Assembly (NCBI RefSeq): GCF_000526215.1
Contig: NZ_JAFQ01000004.1
Coordinates: 5,518,001-5,582,000, forward strand
Length of the DNA stretch: 64,000 bases
Source: Nocardia sp. BMG51109
GTDB lineage: Bacteria > Actinomycetota > Actinomycetes > Mycobacteriales > Mycobacteriaceae
Direction of reading: 5' to 3'
Each line of letters begins with the position of its first letter. Positions within the stretch are counted from its first letter, which is position 1. Shown in pieces: positions 44,015-52,236 of the stretch. The notes beneath the pieces are model-generated. The model saw nothing but the letters and a program-made list of their open reading frames with translations, did no database searches and was not told where the DNA came from. A program made the translations under genes and the position numbers.

Positions 44015-44770
44015 TCAATCGACCATGGTCAGGCCACCGCTCACGCTGAGTACCTGACCGGTGATGTAGCCGGCCTGGTCGGAGACGAGGAAGGTGACCG
44101 CGGTGGCGATCTCTTCGGTCCGGCCGACTCGTTTGAGGGGGATGGTCGACAGCAGCGTGGACTTGATGCGGTCGGATGTGTCGTGGGCCCACAGCGGCGT
44201 GTCGGTGGCGCCGGGGGACACGCAGTTCGCGGTGATACCGCGCTTGGCCCACTCTCGGGCCAGTGATTTGGTGAAGGCGATGACTGCGCCCTTGGTGGCG
44301 GCGTAGACGGCCTGCCCGCCGCTACCGACCCGGCCGGCGTCGCTGGCGATGTTGACGATTCGGCCGGCGCCACGTTCGATCATGCCCGCGCCGATTTCGT
44401 GGCAGACGAACATCGTCGACATGAGATTGACATCGACGAGGTTGCGGATCTGCTCGACGCCGAGTGAGACGAACGGGTCATCGCCCGCCCATCCCACGTT
44501 GTTCACCACGATATCGATAGGACCGAGGTCGGCGGTGACGCTGCGCGCCAATGCCGACACCGCCTCCGGTGAGGTGACGTCGCAGGTGAATGCGCGGGCG
44601 TGCAGGCCCCGCTCCGACAGGTCCCGTGCCACGGCGTCCGCGCGGTCGCCCCTCAGGTCGCAGACGGCGACGTGCGCGCCCGACTGCGCCAGCTGCGTGG
44701 CGATGGCGGCTCCGATGCCCTGACCCGATCCGGTCACCAGCGCGACCTTCCCCTCGAGGGACACCTGCAT
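44015..44770 (-). CDS. SDR oxidoreductase (FabG-like)
   Basis: A 251-residue SDR. VALVTGSGQGIGAAIATQLA, DIVVNNVGWAGDDPF and the catalytic segment NIASDAGRVGSGGQAVYAAT with KGAVIAFTKSLAREWAKRGI are present; the C-terminus YITGQVLSVSGGLTMVD is typical. It probably reduces or oxidizes a hydroxyacyl-CoA or ring alcohol. GGAGG lies seven bases before ATG 44770; ATG 44776 would leave only one base, so 44770 is chosen. Site E lies 74-95 bp upstream. Confidence 0.86.
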   Translation of the reverse strand: MQVSLEGKVALVTGSGQGIGAAIATQLAQSGAHVAVCDLRGDRADAVARDLSERGLHARAFTCDVTSPEAVSALARSVTADLGPIDIVVNNVGWAGDDPFVSLGVEQIRNLVDVNLMSTMFVCHEIGAGMIERGAGRIVNIASDAGRVGSGGQAVYAATKGAVIAFTKSLAREWAKRGITANCVSPGATDTPLWAHDTSDRIKSTLLSTIPLKRVGRTEEIATAVTFLVSDQAGYITGQVLSVSGGLTMVD

Positions 44771-44843
44771 GTTCATACCTCCGTGCTTGTCGAGTGAGGT
44801 CCCACCGGGCAAGTCCGGCGCGCCGCGGGCTGGATCATCCTAA

Positions 44844-44865
44844 TATGGACATTAGCCGTCAGTAT
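44844..44865. promoter_or_regulatory. Cluster regulatory motif, site E (near-palindromic)
   Basis: TATGGAC-ATTAGCC-GTCAGTAT, extended outward to TAATATGGAC and GTCAGTATTA. Here both arms are close to the same half-site (GTCcATATTA and GTCaGTATTA), which shows that the motif is an inverted repeat with GTC cores around seven bases. It could serve the minus-strand SDR and any plus-strand transcript. Confidence 0.72.
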
Positions 44866-44895
44866 TATGGTTGTCACGTTCTTCTGCAAATACGC

Positions 44896-44911
44896 GACGT
44901 GAAATCACGTC
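44896..44911. promoter_or_regulatory. 16-bp palindrome next to site E
   Basis: GACGTGA-AA-TCACGTC is a perfect 7-bp inverted repeat, about 30 bases from site E. It differs from the cluster motif and may be the site of another regulator. Confidence 0.4.
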
Positions 44912-45121
44912 ATCTGCCCGCGAAGCGGTGACGCTTGCGGCAGCGAAGCGGGGGTGTGCTCACGACGAAATCGTCACCGCTGCTGGGTTATTCGAACTCG
45001 ATCCACGACAACGGGTACACCGGGAGCCGCACCGGCGTGAACGCTGCGATACGGAAATCCTTGCGATACAGGATATCCTTCTGTCCCCTGCTGCGGCCGG
45101 CGCATCTACCGGCCGTCGAGG

Positions 45122-45763
45122 TCACGATGCGGGGGAGTCCTGCGCGGAAGGATTGCGGTAGCCCACGCCGCGTAGCACCGTGTCCACGAGTTCCGTCACA
45201 TAGCTCTCGGTGTGGGCGACCTCGGCCAACCCCGGTGGCGTGCTCCGAACGTGGGTCGTGATGGCGCCTGCGACGAGATCGGCGATGAGGGTGGGCTTGA
45301 CGCTGTGGTCCAGCTCGCCACGCTCGATCGCTCGCCGGACGAGGGCCCGGGTCGAACGAATGTAGTCCGGATAGTCGTGCTCGCCGATGACCGCGGCCAG
45401 CTCCTCGTTGGACTGCCTGTCCATCGAAAGGCGGGTGACCATGGAGCCTTCGACGCTCCGGACGAACGCCATCCACTGCCTGGCGAACTCCCGGAGATCC
45501 AGCTCGAGGTTGCCCAGGTTGATGTTTCCCACCGAGGGGGCGGCCGAGCGAACGGCGTCGACCAGCAGTGCCGCCTTGTTGGGCCAGCGCAGGTACAGCG
45601 ACCCCTTGCCGACACCGGCGCGCCGGGCCACCTCGTCCACGGTGAAACCGCTCCACCCGCGATCGCCGTACACCGTCCTGGCTGCGTCCAGGACCCGCTC
45701 GTCGAGATCAGGTTCTCGTGGCCGTCCGACCGTGCGTGACGATGACGTCATAGCTTGCACCAT
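45122..45763 (-). CDS. TetR-family regulator, candidate cluster repressor
   Basis: A TetR protein of 213 residues. The HTH spans about residues 20-65 with WSGFTVDEVARRAGVGKGSL and YLRWPNKAALLVDAVR; the rest is a helical ligand domain with a C-terminal TetR_C-type segment. ATG 45763 is used; ATG 45751 (MTSSSRTVGRPREP) is also good. A diverged copy of the cluster motif (site F) lies 70-90 bp upstream, so autoregulation is plausible, and this is the only TetR gene inside the catabolic region. It is therefore my candidate for the regulator of sites A-G. Confidence 0.85.
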   Translation of the reverse strand: MVQAMTSSSRTVGRPREPDLDERVLDAARTVYGDRGWSGFTVDEVARRAGVGKGSLYLRWPNKAALLVDAVRSAAPSVGNINLGNLELDLREFARQWMAFVRSVEGSMVTRLSMDRQSNEELAAVIGEHDYPDYIRSTRALVRRAIERGELDHSVKPTLIADLVAGAITTHVRSTPPGLAEVAHTESYVTELVDTVLRGVGYRNPSAQDSPAS

Positions 45764-45832
45764 ACCGCGATTCGCGGTGCGGGCGAAGCCGTCCGTCCGG
45801 CTCAGCGCGATGGTCCCGCCACTCGCGGTATA

Positions 45833-45854
45833 TTTCTGATAAGTTTCGTCCAAA
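45833..45854 (-). promoter_or_regulatory. Cluster regulatory motif, site F (diverged)
   Basis: On the minus strand: TTTGGAC-GAAACTT-ATCAGAAA. The left arm is exact while the right arm differs (ATCAGAAAT for GTCAGTAT). It faces the TetR gene and sits between it and the plus-strand crotonase at 45925. Confidence 0.6.
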
Positions 45855-45924
45855 ATTGACCGAGGTCTGCTTCCGGTCGGCCGGTCGAACTCACGCGCAA
45901 TCCACCCCTTCGAGAGGAAGTCCG

Positions 45925-46725
45925 ATGGCGAATCCGAACGATCCGACGTCCGCCCCGCTGGAGAGCAGGCTGGTCGACGGGGTCCTCACCCTCACCATGA
46001 ACAGGCCCGCGGTGAAGAATGCGCTGGATGCCGGCCAGTGGCGCCGCCTGGCCGTCGCGCTCGGCGACGCAGCGCACGACACCAGCGTGCGCGCGGTGGT
46101 TCTGACGGGCGCCAACGGGGTGTTTTCGTCCGGGGGTGAGTTGGGTGCCGACGGTCCCGCGCATCCGTTGGACCGTATGCGGATCATCTCGGCGACGGCG
46201 GTGGCCCTGCACGACTTCCCGAAGCCGACGATCGCGAAGGTGCCGGGCCCGGCGATCGGCGGCGGCTGGAACCTCGCATTGTGCTGTGACCTCGTCGTCT
46301 GCTCGAGCAACGCCACGTTCGCACAGATCTTCCCGCGGCGGGGGCTGTCCATCGATGTCGGCGGGTCGTGGCTGCTGCCCCGTCTGATCGGGATGCAGAA
46401 GGCGAAGCTGCTGACGATGACGGGCGATGTCCTGACTGCGGCGGAGGTCGAACGGTTGGGGCTGGTCACCCGGGTCGTCGAACCCGGCGACCTCGATTCC
46501 GTCGTCGAATCGCTCGCCGGGCGCCTGGCCGCCGGTCCGCCGGTCGCCATGTCCTTGACGAAGTCTCTCCTGCACCATGCGGCCGGCACGGACTTCTCGG
46601 GCAGCCTCGAGGCCGAGGCGATGGCTCAAGCGGTGAACTTCGCCGGCGAGGACATCGAGAGCGGGCTGCGGGCCTTCAAGGCCAAGACGACGCCGACCTT
46701 CACGGGGCGCTGGCGCTTCGAGTAG
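45925..46725 (+). CDS. Enoyl-CoA hydratase/isomerase family protein
   Basis: A 266-residue crotonase. VLTLTMNRPAVKNALDAGQW, VVLTGANGVFSSGGELGAD (first oxyanion segment) and IAKVPGPAIGGGWNLALCCD (second) are clear; the active-site region is FPRRGLSIDVGGSWLLPRLI. At the Glu-Glu positions of hydratases this protein has Arg/Asp-type residues, so isomerase-like chemistry is possible. GAGAGGAAG precedes ATG 45925. It is divergent from the TetR gene. Confidence 0.86.
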   Translation: MANPNDPTSAPLESRLVDGVLTLTMNRPAVKNALDAGQWRRLAVALGDAAHDTSVRAVVLTGANGVFSSGGELGADGPAHPLDRMRIISATAVALHDFPKPTIAKVPGPAIGGGWNLALCCDLVVCSSNATFAQIFPRRGLSIDVGGSWLLPRLIGMQKAKLLTMTGDVLTAAEVERLGLVTRVVEPGDLDSVVESLAGRLAAGPPVAMSLTKSLLHHAAGTDFSGSLEAEAMAQAVNFAGEDIESGLRAFKAKTTPTFTGRWRFE

Positions 46726-46781
46726 GTCGCTCCGGGCTGCTCGTCGATCCGTTGCGGCCCGGACTCTCGACCGCTTCCTGT

Positions 46782-46803
46782 TTTGGACTAAATATGTCAG
46801 TAT
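46782..46803 (+). promoter_or_regulatory. Cluster regulatory motif, site G
   Basis: TTTGGAC-TAAATAT-GTCAGTAT followed by AGCGACGG, with TATAGC as possible -10. It governs the crotonase-thiolase-DUF35 operon starting at 47038. Confidence 0.75.
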
Positions 46804-46960
46804 AGCGACGGCGCGCCGCTGCCCGACCGTGCCCGGTGTTCGATCCCTCCAGGGCGCGGCCCTCGTGAGTGACGTTCGGTGGTGGGGGACGGAGGGTCCG
46901 GCGTGACATTTGATCTTGATGTGGCCGTTGTTGGTGACGCCTTCGAAGGAGTTGTTGGCT

Positions 46961-47041
46961 ATGTGTGAGCGGTATCGGACGATGAAGCTCGATGTGCTGG
47001 GTAGTGATGTGCCGACGGTGACGTCGGATTCGGTCCGATGA
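46961..47041 (+). pseudogene. 5' fragment duplicated from the crotonase gene at 39605
   Basis: A 26-codon frame MCERYRTMKLDVLGSDVPTV ending TSDSVR and TGA. Its leader (TTCGAAGGAGTTG) and the stretch GAGCGGTATCGGACGATGAA match the start of the crotonase gene at 39605 almost base for base, then the similarity fades. The stop TGA 47039-47041 overlaps the next ATG (47038), so it may now work as a short leader for the downstream gene. Confidence 0.7.
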
Positions 47042-47859
47042 TGAACCCGCTCGGAGGCGGTCGCGAGCCGCACACCGATGACGTAGTGACCCGGCAGCGC
47101 GGCAATGTCCTGCTGATCACGATCAACCGGCCACAAGCACGCAATGCCATCAACCGCGTGGTCGCCGAGGCCATCGGCGAGGCACTCGACACCGCCGAGG
47201 CCGACCCGGCGGTGCGAGCGATCGTCTTGACCGGTGCGGGTGATCGGGCATTCTGCGCCGGGGCAGATCTCAAGGCGCTGGCCGATGGGGAAGACATCCA
47301 CCCTGCGGGCCCCCGCGCTCGCTGGGGTTTCGCCGGGTATGTCGATCACCCGGTCAGCAAGCCAACCATCGCCGCGGTCAACGGGTTCGCCCTCGGTGGC
47401 GGCACCGAATTGGCGCTGGCCAGCGACTTGGTCGTCGCGGCGGACACCGCCCAGTTCGGCCTGCCCGAAGTGCGGCGCGGTCTGGTGGCCGCCGCGGGTG
47501 GCGCGTTCCGATTGGCGCAGCAGATTCCCCGCAAGGTCGCCTTGGAAATGGTGTTCACCGGTGCGCAGATCTCGGCCGCACGGGCCTTGGAGCTGGGACT
47601 GGTAACCCGGGTCGTTCCGCAGGACCAGGTCCTTCCGGCGGCACTCGAACTGGCCGACGCCATCGCGGCCAACGCGCCGCTGGCGGTGCAGGCCACCAAG
47701 CGTATTGCGGGTGGAATCACCGATGGAGGTGTGGAGCGCGACGCCGCCGATTGGGCTCGCAACCGTGTCGAAGCGGGGCGCGTGCGGCTCTCGCAGGACG
47801 CGGAGGAAGGGATTCGGGCCTTCGTCGAAAAACGACCACCGAACTGGACGGGACGATGA
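47038..47859 (+). CDS. Enoyl-CoA hydratase
   Basis: A 273-residue crotonase with the complete hydratase pattern: LLITINRPQARNAINRVVAE, VLTGAGDRAFCAGADLKALA, IAAVNGFALGGGTELALASD and FGLPEVRRGLVAAAGGAFRL. At least one of the catalytic Glu residues (GGGTE and LPEVRRG) is retained, so it should hydrate a 2-enoyl-CoA. The start is ATG 47038 or 47041; both lie inside the overlap with the duplicated fragment. Its stop overlaps the following thiolase-like gene (ATGA). Confidence 0.88.
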   Translation: MMNPLGGGREPHTDDVVTRQRGNVLLITINRPQARNAINRVVAEAIGEALDTAEADPAVRAIVLTGAGDRAFCAGADLKALADGEDIHPAGPRARWGFAGYVDHPVSKPTIAAVNGFALGGGTELALASDLVVAADTAQFGLPEVRRGLVAAAGGAFRLAQQIPRKVALEMVFTGAQISAARALELGLVTRVVPQDQVLPAALELADAIAANAPLAVQATKRIAGGITDGGVERDAADWARNRVEAGRVRLSQDAEEGIRAFVEKRPPNWTGR

Positions 47860-49028
47860 AACAACGACCTCGAACGTCGCGATCGCCGGTCATAGCCGGT
47901 CTCGGAATGACCGAGCTGGGAAAGGTATACGGCAGATCCAGCAGCCGGTTCGCCGCTGAGGCCGCTCGACTGGCCGTGGCCGACGCCGGTCTGCTGCTGT
48001 CGGATGTCGACGGTCTACTCGTCTCGGCGGGCGTCGCCAACGATGTCGGCCTCGGGCTGCAGGTCGAACTCGGCCTGCGCGATCTCGCGGTCCTGACACA
48101 GATGCAGGCGTTCGGATCGACAGCCGGAGCGATGGTCCAGTACGCGTCGATGGCCGTGGAGGCCGGGATGGCCGAGGTCGTCGTGTGTGTCTTCGGCGAC
48201 GCTCCGCTCGCGGAAGGAAGCGGGGCGGGCAATGCCTATTCCGATGGTCACCGCACGCCCGCCGGATGGGCGGGGATCCAGCGGTCGACCGGTGCCGTGA
48301 CCCCGAACGTGCTGTACTCGCTGGCCGCGCGGCGCCACATGCTCAGGTACGGAACGACTTCGGAACAGTTCGGCGCGATCGCGGTGGCCCAGCGTGACTG
48401 GGCGGTGCTCAATCCGCTGGCACAGATGCGTACGCCTATCACCCTCGCCGACCACCAGAACTCGCGCATCATCAGTGATCCGTTCCACCTCTTCGACTGC
48501 TGCCTGGTATCGAATGGTGGTGTCGCCGTGGTCGTGACGACCGCCGAACGTGCCCGCGACCTGAAGCAACCGCCGGTCCACGTACTCGGGTGGGCGCAAA
48601 GCCATCCGGGGACGAGATTGCGCCGCAACGACGACTTCGGGTTGGTGACGGGTGCGGCCCGATCCGGGCCGGCCGCCATGGCGATGGCGGGCGTCACCAC
48701 CGACGATATCGATATCGTCGAGATCTACGACTGCTACACCTACACCGCTCTGGTCACCCTCGAGGATTACGGTTTCTGCGGCAAGGGCGAAGGTGGCGAG
48801 TTCGTGTCGACGCCGGGAAACCTCGGCCCGGAGGGCAAGCTGAAGATGAATACCGGTGGGGGACAACTGTCTTCGTATTACATGTGGGGTATGACCCCCC
48901 TGTCCGAAGCCGTTCTTCAGGCGCGCGGACAGGCGGGCGCCCGGCAGCAGGACCGGAACGAACTCATCCTGGTCTCGGGCAACGGGGGGATTCTCGACCA
49001 TCACTCGACCTTGATCGTGGGCTCGTGA
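47856..49028 (+). CDS. Thiolase-like lipid-transfer protein (Ltp/SCP-x type), Cys-less
   Basis: A 390-residue thiolase-fold protein. The segment where thiolases carry the nucleophilic Cys reads MQAFGSTAGAMVQYASMAV with no Cys. The His of the usual HGG/GHP loops is replaced in NTGGGQLSSYYMWGMTPLSE, while tyrosines occur there and in EIYDCYTYTALVTLEDYGF. Ltp2-type aldolases of steroid side-chain cleavage show this loss and use tyrosines with a DUF35 partner. A DUF35-like gene follows with a GTGA overlap, so retro-aldol cleavage of a beta-hydroxyacyl-CoA is plausible. ATG 47856 overlaps the crotonase stop. Confidence 0.8.
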   Translation: MKQRPRTSRSPVIAGLGMTELGKVYGRSSSRFAAEAARLAVADAGLLLSDVDGLLVSAGVANDVGLGLQVELGLRDLAVLTQMQAFGSTAGAMVQYASMAVEAGMAEVVVCVFGDAPLAEGSGAGNAYSDGHRTPAGWAGIQRSTGAVTPNVLYSLAARRHMLRYGTTSEQFGAIAVAQRDWAVLNPLAQMRTPITLADHQNSRIISDPFHLFDCCLVSNGGVAVVVTTAERARDLKQPPVHVLGWAQSHPGTRLRRNDDFGLVTGAARSGPAAMAMAGVTTDDIDIVEIYDCYTYTALVTLEDYGFCGKGEGGEFVSTPGNLGPEGKLKMNTGGGQLSSYYMWGMTPLSEAVLQARGQAGARQQDRNELILVSGNGGILDHHSTLIVGS

Positions 49029-49495
49029 GTCGGCCGGGTCCGGACACCGCGGAGGGACTCCCAGAACCGATGAACATTCAGCCTGTTGTGCGCGATGCCG
49101 CCACGGCGGCGTTCTTCGACGGCGCCGCGCGGGGGGTCTTCCTGCTGCGCAGGTCCGCGGAATCCGGCGAAATCGTGACCCCGTCGGCGGAGCAGGACAG
49201 TGTGGGAAACACCGATCTGGACTGGATGGAGGCATCGGGGAGGGGAAGAGTCGTGTCCTGGGCGTTCGTTCCGCAGCGGGTCGCCGGTTCGGACAGCCCG
49301 GTGGAGCTCACGATCGGCGTGGTCGAACTGGACGAGGGCCCGTGGTGGTGGACCCAGCTGGTCGGCGTCGACCGAGACGCCGTCGCGGAGGGACTTCGAG
49401 TTCGCGCGGTATTCCCGAAGTCCGGACCGGCCGAAACCGACGAGTATGTCCCGGTTTTCGCGCCTGTTGCGGACGAGTCCGCCGGCCCGGATTAA
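49025..49495 (+). CDS. DUF35-like OB-fold protein without its zinc ribbon
   Basis: A protein of up to 156 residues. AAFFDGAARGVFLLRRSAES and DLDWMEASGRGRVVSWAFVP match DUF35/OB-fold proteins that bind acyl-CoA and partner with Ltp or MaoC-type enzymes. In those proteins a CxxC...CxxC zinc ribbon follows LLxR; here it reads FLLRRSAESGEIVTPSAEQD with no cysteines. GTG 49025 overlaps the upstream stop (GTGA); ATG 49070 (MNIQPVVRDAAT) is an alternative. It is the likely partner of the thiolase-like protein. Confidence 0.75.
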   Translation: MSRPGPDTAEGLPEPMNIQPVVRDAATAAFFDGAARGVFLLRRSAESGEIVTPSAEQDSVGNTDLDWMEASGRGRVVSWAFVPQRVAGSDSPVELTIGVVELDEGPWWWTQLVGVDRDAVAEGLRVRAVFPKSGPAETDEYVPVFAPVADESAGPD

Positions 49496-49822
49496 GGCGC
49501 CGGTCCCGTCCTCGTCATCCCAGTGGGTGGCCTTGCGCAGACTTCCGGTGAAGATGCGCCCGCCCTTCGGCCCGGCGAACAGCCGGGCAGTCCGAGGACA
49601 CCTCGACGTTTCACCTCGGCTTCCGGTGCGTCATCCGCCGATCCGCCGATTCCAGCGCCCTCTAGTCGGTATCGACGCAGTTCGGACGTCTTCTGCGGTC
49701 TCGATCCGATTACTTCGCGAACACATCCTTTTCCGCGGGACCGCCCGCTCCCTAGCATGGGCATGCACCATCCTGCATTTCTTCTGACGTGAGCGCATGA
49801 AGTGGCGAAAGGTGGGCGAATC
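49496..49822. other. Gap before the sulfatase gene
   Basis: About 330 bp without a supported gene or recognisable control motif. It marks the end of the catabolic operons. Confidence 0.4.
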
Positions 49823-52180
49823 ATGGCGGGGACTTTCCGGGGCGTGATCAACGAAGACATCCGGGACTCGGTCCCGGACTGGGCGCCCTACGAGCCACCG
49901 AAAGCCCCCGACGGTTCCCCGAATGTCGTCTACATCGTGCTCGACGATATCGGCTTCGGTGCGCTGAGTTGCTATGGCGGACCGATCGAGACGCCGAATA
50001 TCGACCGGCTCGCCGACAACGGTCTGCGGTACAGCCAGTGGCACACGACCGCGCTGTGCTCGCCTACTCGGTCGGCGCTGTTGACCGGCCGCAATCACAC
50101 CACCAACGGGATGGCGTGCATCAGCGAGGCCGCAGTCGGGTTCCCGAACGCCAACGGACGTATCCCCGCCGAATGCGCCACCCTGCCCGAAGTTCTCGTC
50201 GAGCACGGCTACAGCACCGCGATGGTCGGCAAATGGCACCTGTGCCCCGAAGACGAGGCCAACCTCGCCGCGACGCGGCGCAACTGGCCACTCGGCCGCG
50301 GATTCGAGCGGTTCTACGGATTCCTCGGTGCCGAAACCAGCCAGTGGTACCCGGATCTCGTCCATGACAACCACCCGGTCGAGCAGCCGAAGACACCCGA
50401 GCAGGGCTACCACTTCAGCGAAGACATCACCGACCGGGCCATCGGCTATGTCGACGACGTCAAGGCCATCGCGCCCGAACGGCCGGTGTTTCTCTACTAT
50501 GCTCCCGGCTGCGCGCACGCACCCCATCAGGCGCCCCGGGAATGGATCGATCGATACCGCGGCCGTTTCGACGCCGGTTACGAGGCGATCCGCGAACAGA
50601 TCCTCGCCCGCCAGAAGGAACTCGGCCTGGTCCCCGACAACACCGAACTGCCACCGTTGAACCCGATCGGCGAACCCGACACCCGCACCGGCCCGGACGG
50701 CGAGCCGTTCCCGCCCCTGGACTACACCCGCCCCTGGTCCGAACTCAGCGTCGACGAACAACGATTGTTCGCCCGCATGGCCGAGGTCTACGCCGGATTC
50801 GTCTCCCACTGCGACCACCAGATCGGCCGGCTGCTCGACCATCTGGCCGATATCGGGCAACTCGACAACACGATCATCGTCCTGGTCTCCGACAACGGCG
50901 CCAGCGGCGAAGGCGGCCCCGACGGCTCGGTCAACGAGAACAAATTCTTCAACAACGTCGCCGACGACATCACCCAGAACCTGGCGATGATCGACGAACT
51001 CGGCGGACTGGAAACCTACAACCACTACCCGAACGGGTGGGCGATGGCCTTCAACACCCCGTTCAAGATGTGGAAGCGGTACTCGTTCAACGGCGGCACC
51101 TGCGATCCGTGCATCATCTCCTGGCCGGCCGGGATCGCCTCGCGTGGCGAGATCCGCGGCCAATACCACCACGCCGTCGATATCGTCGCCACCGTCCTCG
51201 ACTGCCTGGGCCTGGAACTGCCCGGCACGGTGAAGGGACACCCCCAGGTGCCGTTGCAAGGGGTCAGCATGCGCTACAGCTTCGACACCCCCGACATTCC
51301 CTCGGCCAAGGCCACCCAGTTCTATTCGATGCTGGGCACCCGCGGAATCTGGCACGACGGCTGGAAAGCCGTCACCACCCACCCCGCGATCAGCGGCTGG
51401 GGCGGCTACTCCGCCGATACCTGGGAGCTGTACCACACCGACGAGGACCGTTCCGAACTATACGATCTCGCCGAACAGGAACCGCAGCGGCTCACCGAAC
51501 TGATCGGGCTCTGGTACTACGAGGCCGGTGTCAATCACGCCTTCCCGCTCGACGATCGCTCCGCCCTCGAAATCCTGTCCACGCCACGGCCGCAACCCAC
51601 CCCGCCACGCAACCGCTACACCTACCACCCCGGCGGATCCGAGGTTCCCGAAGCCGTCGCCGTCAACGTACGCAACCGGTCCTACTCCATCGGCGCCCTG
51701 GTCGACCTCCCCGCGCCCGGCGCCTCCGGCGTCTTGTTCTCCCACGGCGGACGCTTCGGCGGGCACGCCCTGTACGTGCGCGACAACCGGCTGCGCTACG
51801 TGTACAACTTCCTCGGCATCGAACAGCAACACGTCGACGCGACCGAGGACCTGCCCGTCGGCGAAAAGATCCTCCTCGCAGCCTCATTCGACAAAGACGG
51901 CGAGGAAACACCCGGCGTAGCGACCGGAATCCTGAGCCTCTACCACGGCGACCGGAAAGTCGGTGCAGCCCGCATCAAAACCCAGCCCGGCAAATTCACC
52001 CTCGCCGGAGAAGGGCTCAACGCCGGACGCGACGGCGGCGACCCCGTCACCGACCGCTACCCGGGCGACGCCCCCTGGGCATTCACCGGAGGCACCCTGC
52101 ACAGCATCGCCGTCGACGTCAGCGGCGAACCCTACGTCGACCTCGAACGCGAAGCCGAGGCCATGCTCGCCCGCGAGTAG
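49823..52180 (+). CDS. Arylsulfatase-type sulfatase
   Basis: A 785-residue formylglycine-dependent sulfatase. NVVYIVLDDIGFGALSCYGG gives the metal ligands (Asp41, Asp42), TTALCSPTRSALLTGRNHTT holds the CxPxR motif with Cys79 to be converted to formylglycine, and MVGKWHLCPEDEAN is the next catalytic loop. The long C-terminal region (after about 560) is a beta-sandwich seen in large actinobacterial and marine sulfatases. No signal peptide is evident, so it may act in the cytosol. GAAAGGTGGGCG precedes ATG 49823. It could release sulfate from an ester, and it is followed by a HAD phosphatase. Confidence 0.88.
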   Translation: MAGTFRGVINEDIRDSVPDWAPYEPPKAPDGSPNVVYIVLDDIGFGALSCYGGPIETPNIDRLADNGLRYSQWHTTALCSPTRSALLTGRNHTTNGMACISEAAVGFPNANGRIPAECATLPEVLVEHGYSTAMVGKWHLCPEDEANLAATRRNWPLGRGFERFYGFLGAETSQWYPDLVHDNHPVEQPKTPEQGYHFSEDITDRAIGYVDDVKAIAPERPVFLYYAPGCAHAPHQAPREWIDRYRGRFDAGYEAIREQILARQKELGLVPDNTELPPLNPIGEPDTRTGPDGEPFPPLDYTRPWSELSVDEQRLFARMAEVYAGFVSHCDHQIGRLLDHLADIGQLDNTIIVLVSDNGASGEGGPDGSVNENKFFNNVADDITQNLAMIDELGGLETYNHYPNGWAMAFNTPFKMWKRYSFNGGTCDPCIISWPAGIASRGEIRGQYHHAVDIVATVLDCLGLELPGTVKGHPQVPLQGVSMRYSFDTPDIPSAKATQFYSMLGTRGIWHDGWKAVTTHPAISGWGGYSADTWELYHTDEDRSELYDLAEQEPQRLTELIGLWYYEAGVNHAFPLDDRSALEILSTPRPQPTPPRNRYTYHPGGSEVPEAVAVNVRNRSYSIGALVDLPAPGASGVLFSHGGRFGGHALYVRDNRLRYVYNFLGIEQQHVDATEDLPVGEKILLAASFDKDGEETPGVATGILSLYHGDRKVGAARIKTQPGKFTLAGEGLNAGRDGGDPVTDRYPGDAPWAFTGGTLHSIAVDVSGEPYVDLEREAEAMLARE

Positions 52181-52236
52181 GCACGCGAACATCTTGATCG
52201 GCCGCAGCGATGCGACAGGTCGGCGGGAGGTTGAGC

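Larger units (their letters stand above)
44771..45121. other. Gap with site E and an additional palindrome
   Basis: About 350 bp. No gene can be supported on either strand, although frames stay open. It contains site E (44844-44865) and a separate 7-bp dyad at 44896-44911. Confidence 0.5.

Noticed and set aside
19920..49495. Assignment of the catabolic cluster to cholesterol degradation
   Set aside because: The Ltp/DUF35 pair and thiolases recall it, but no ring-degradation genes (kstD, hsaACDB), mce or KstR-type operators are present.
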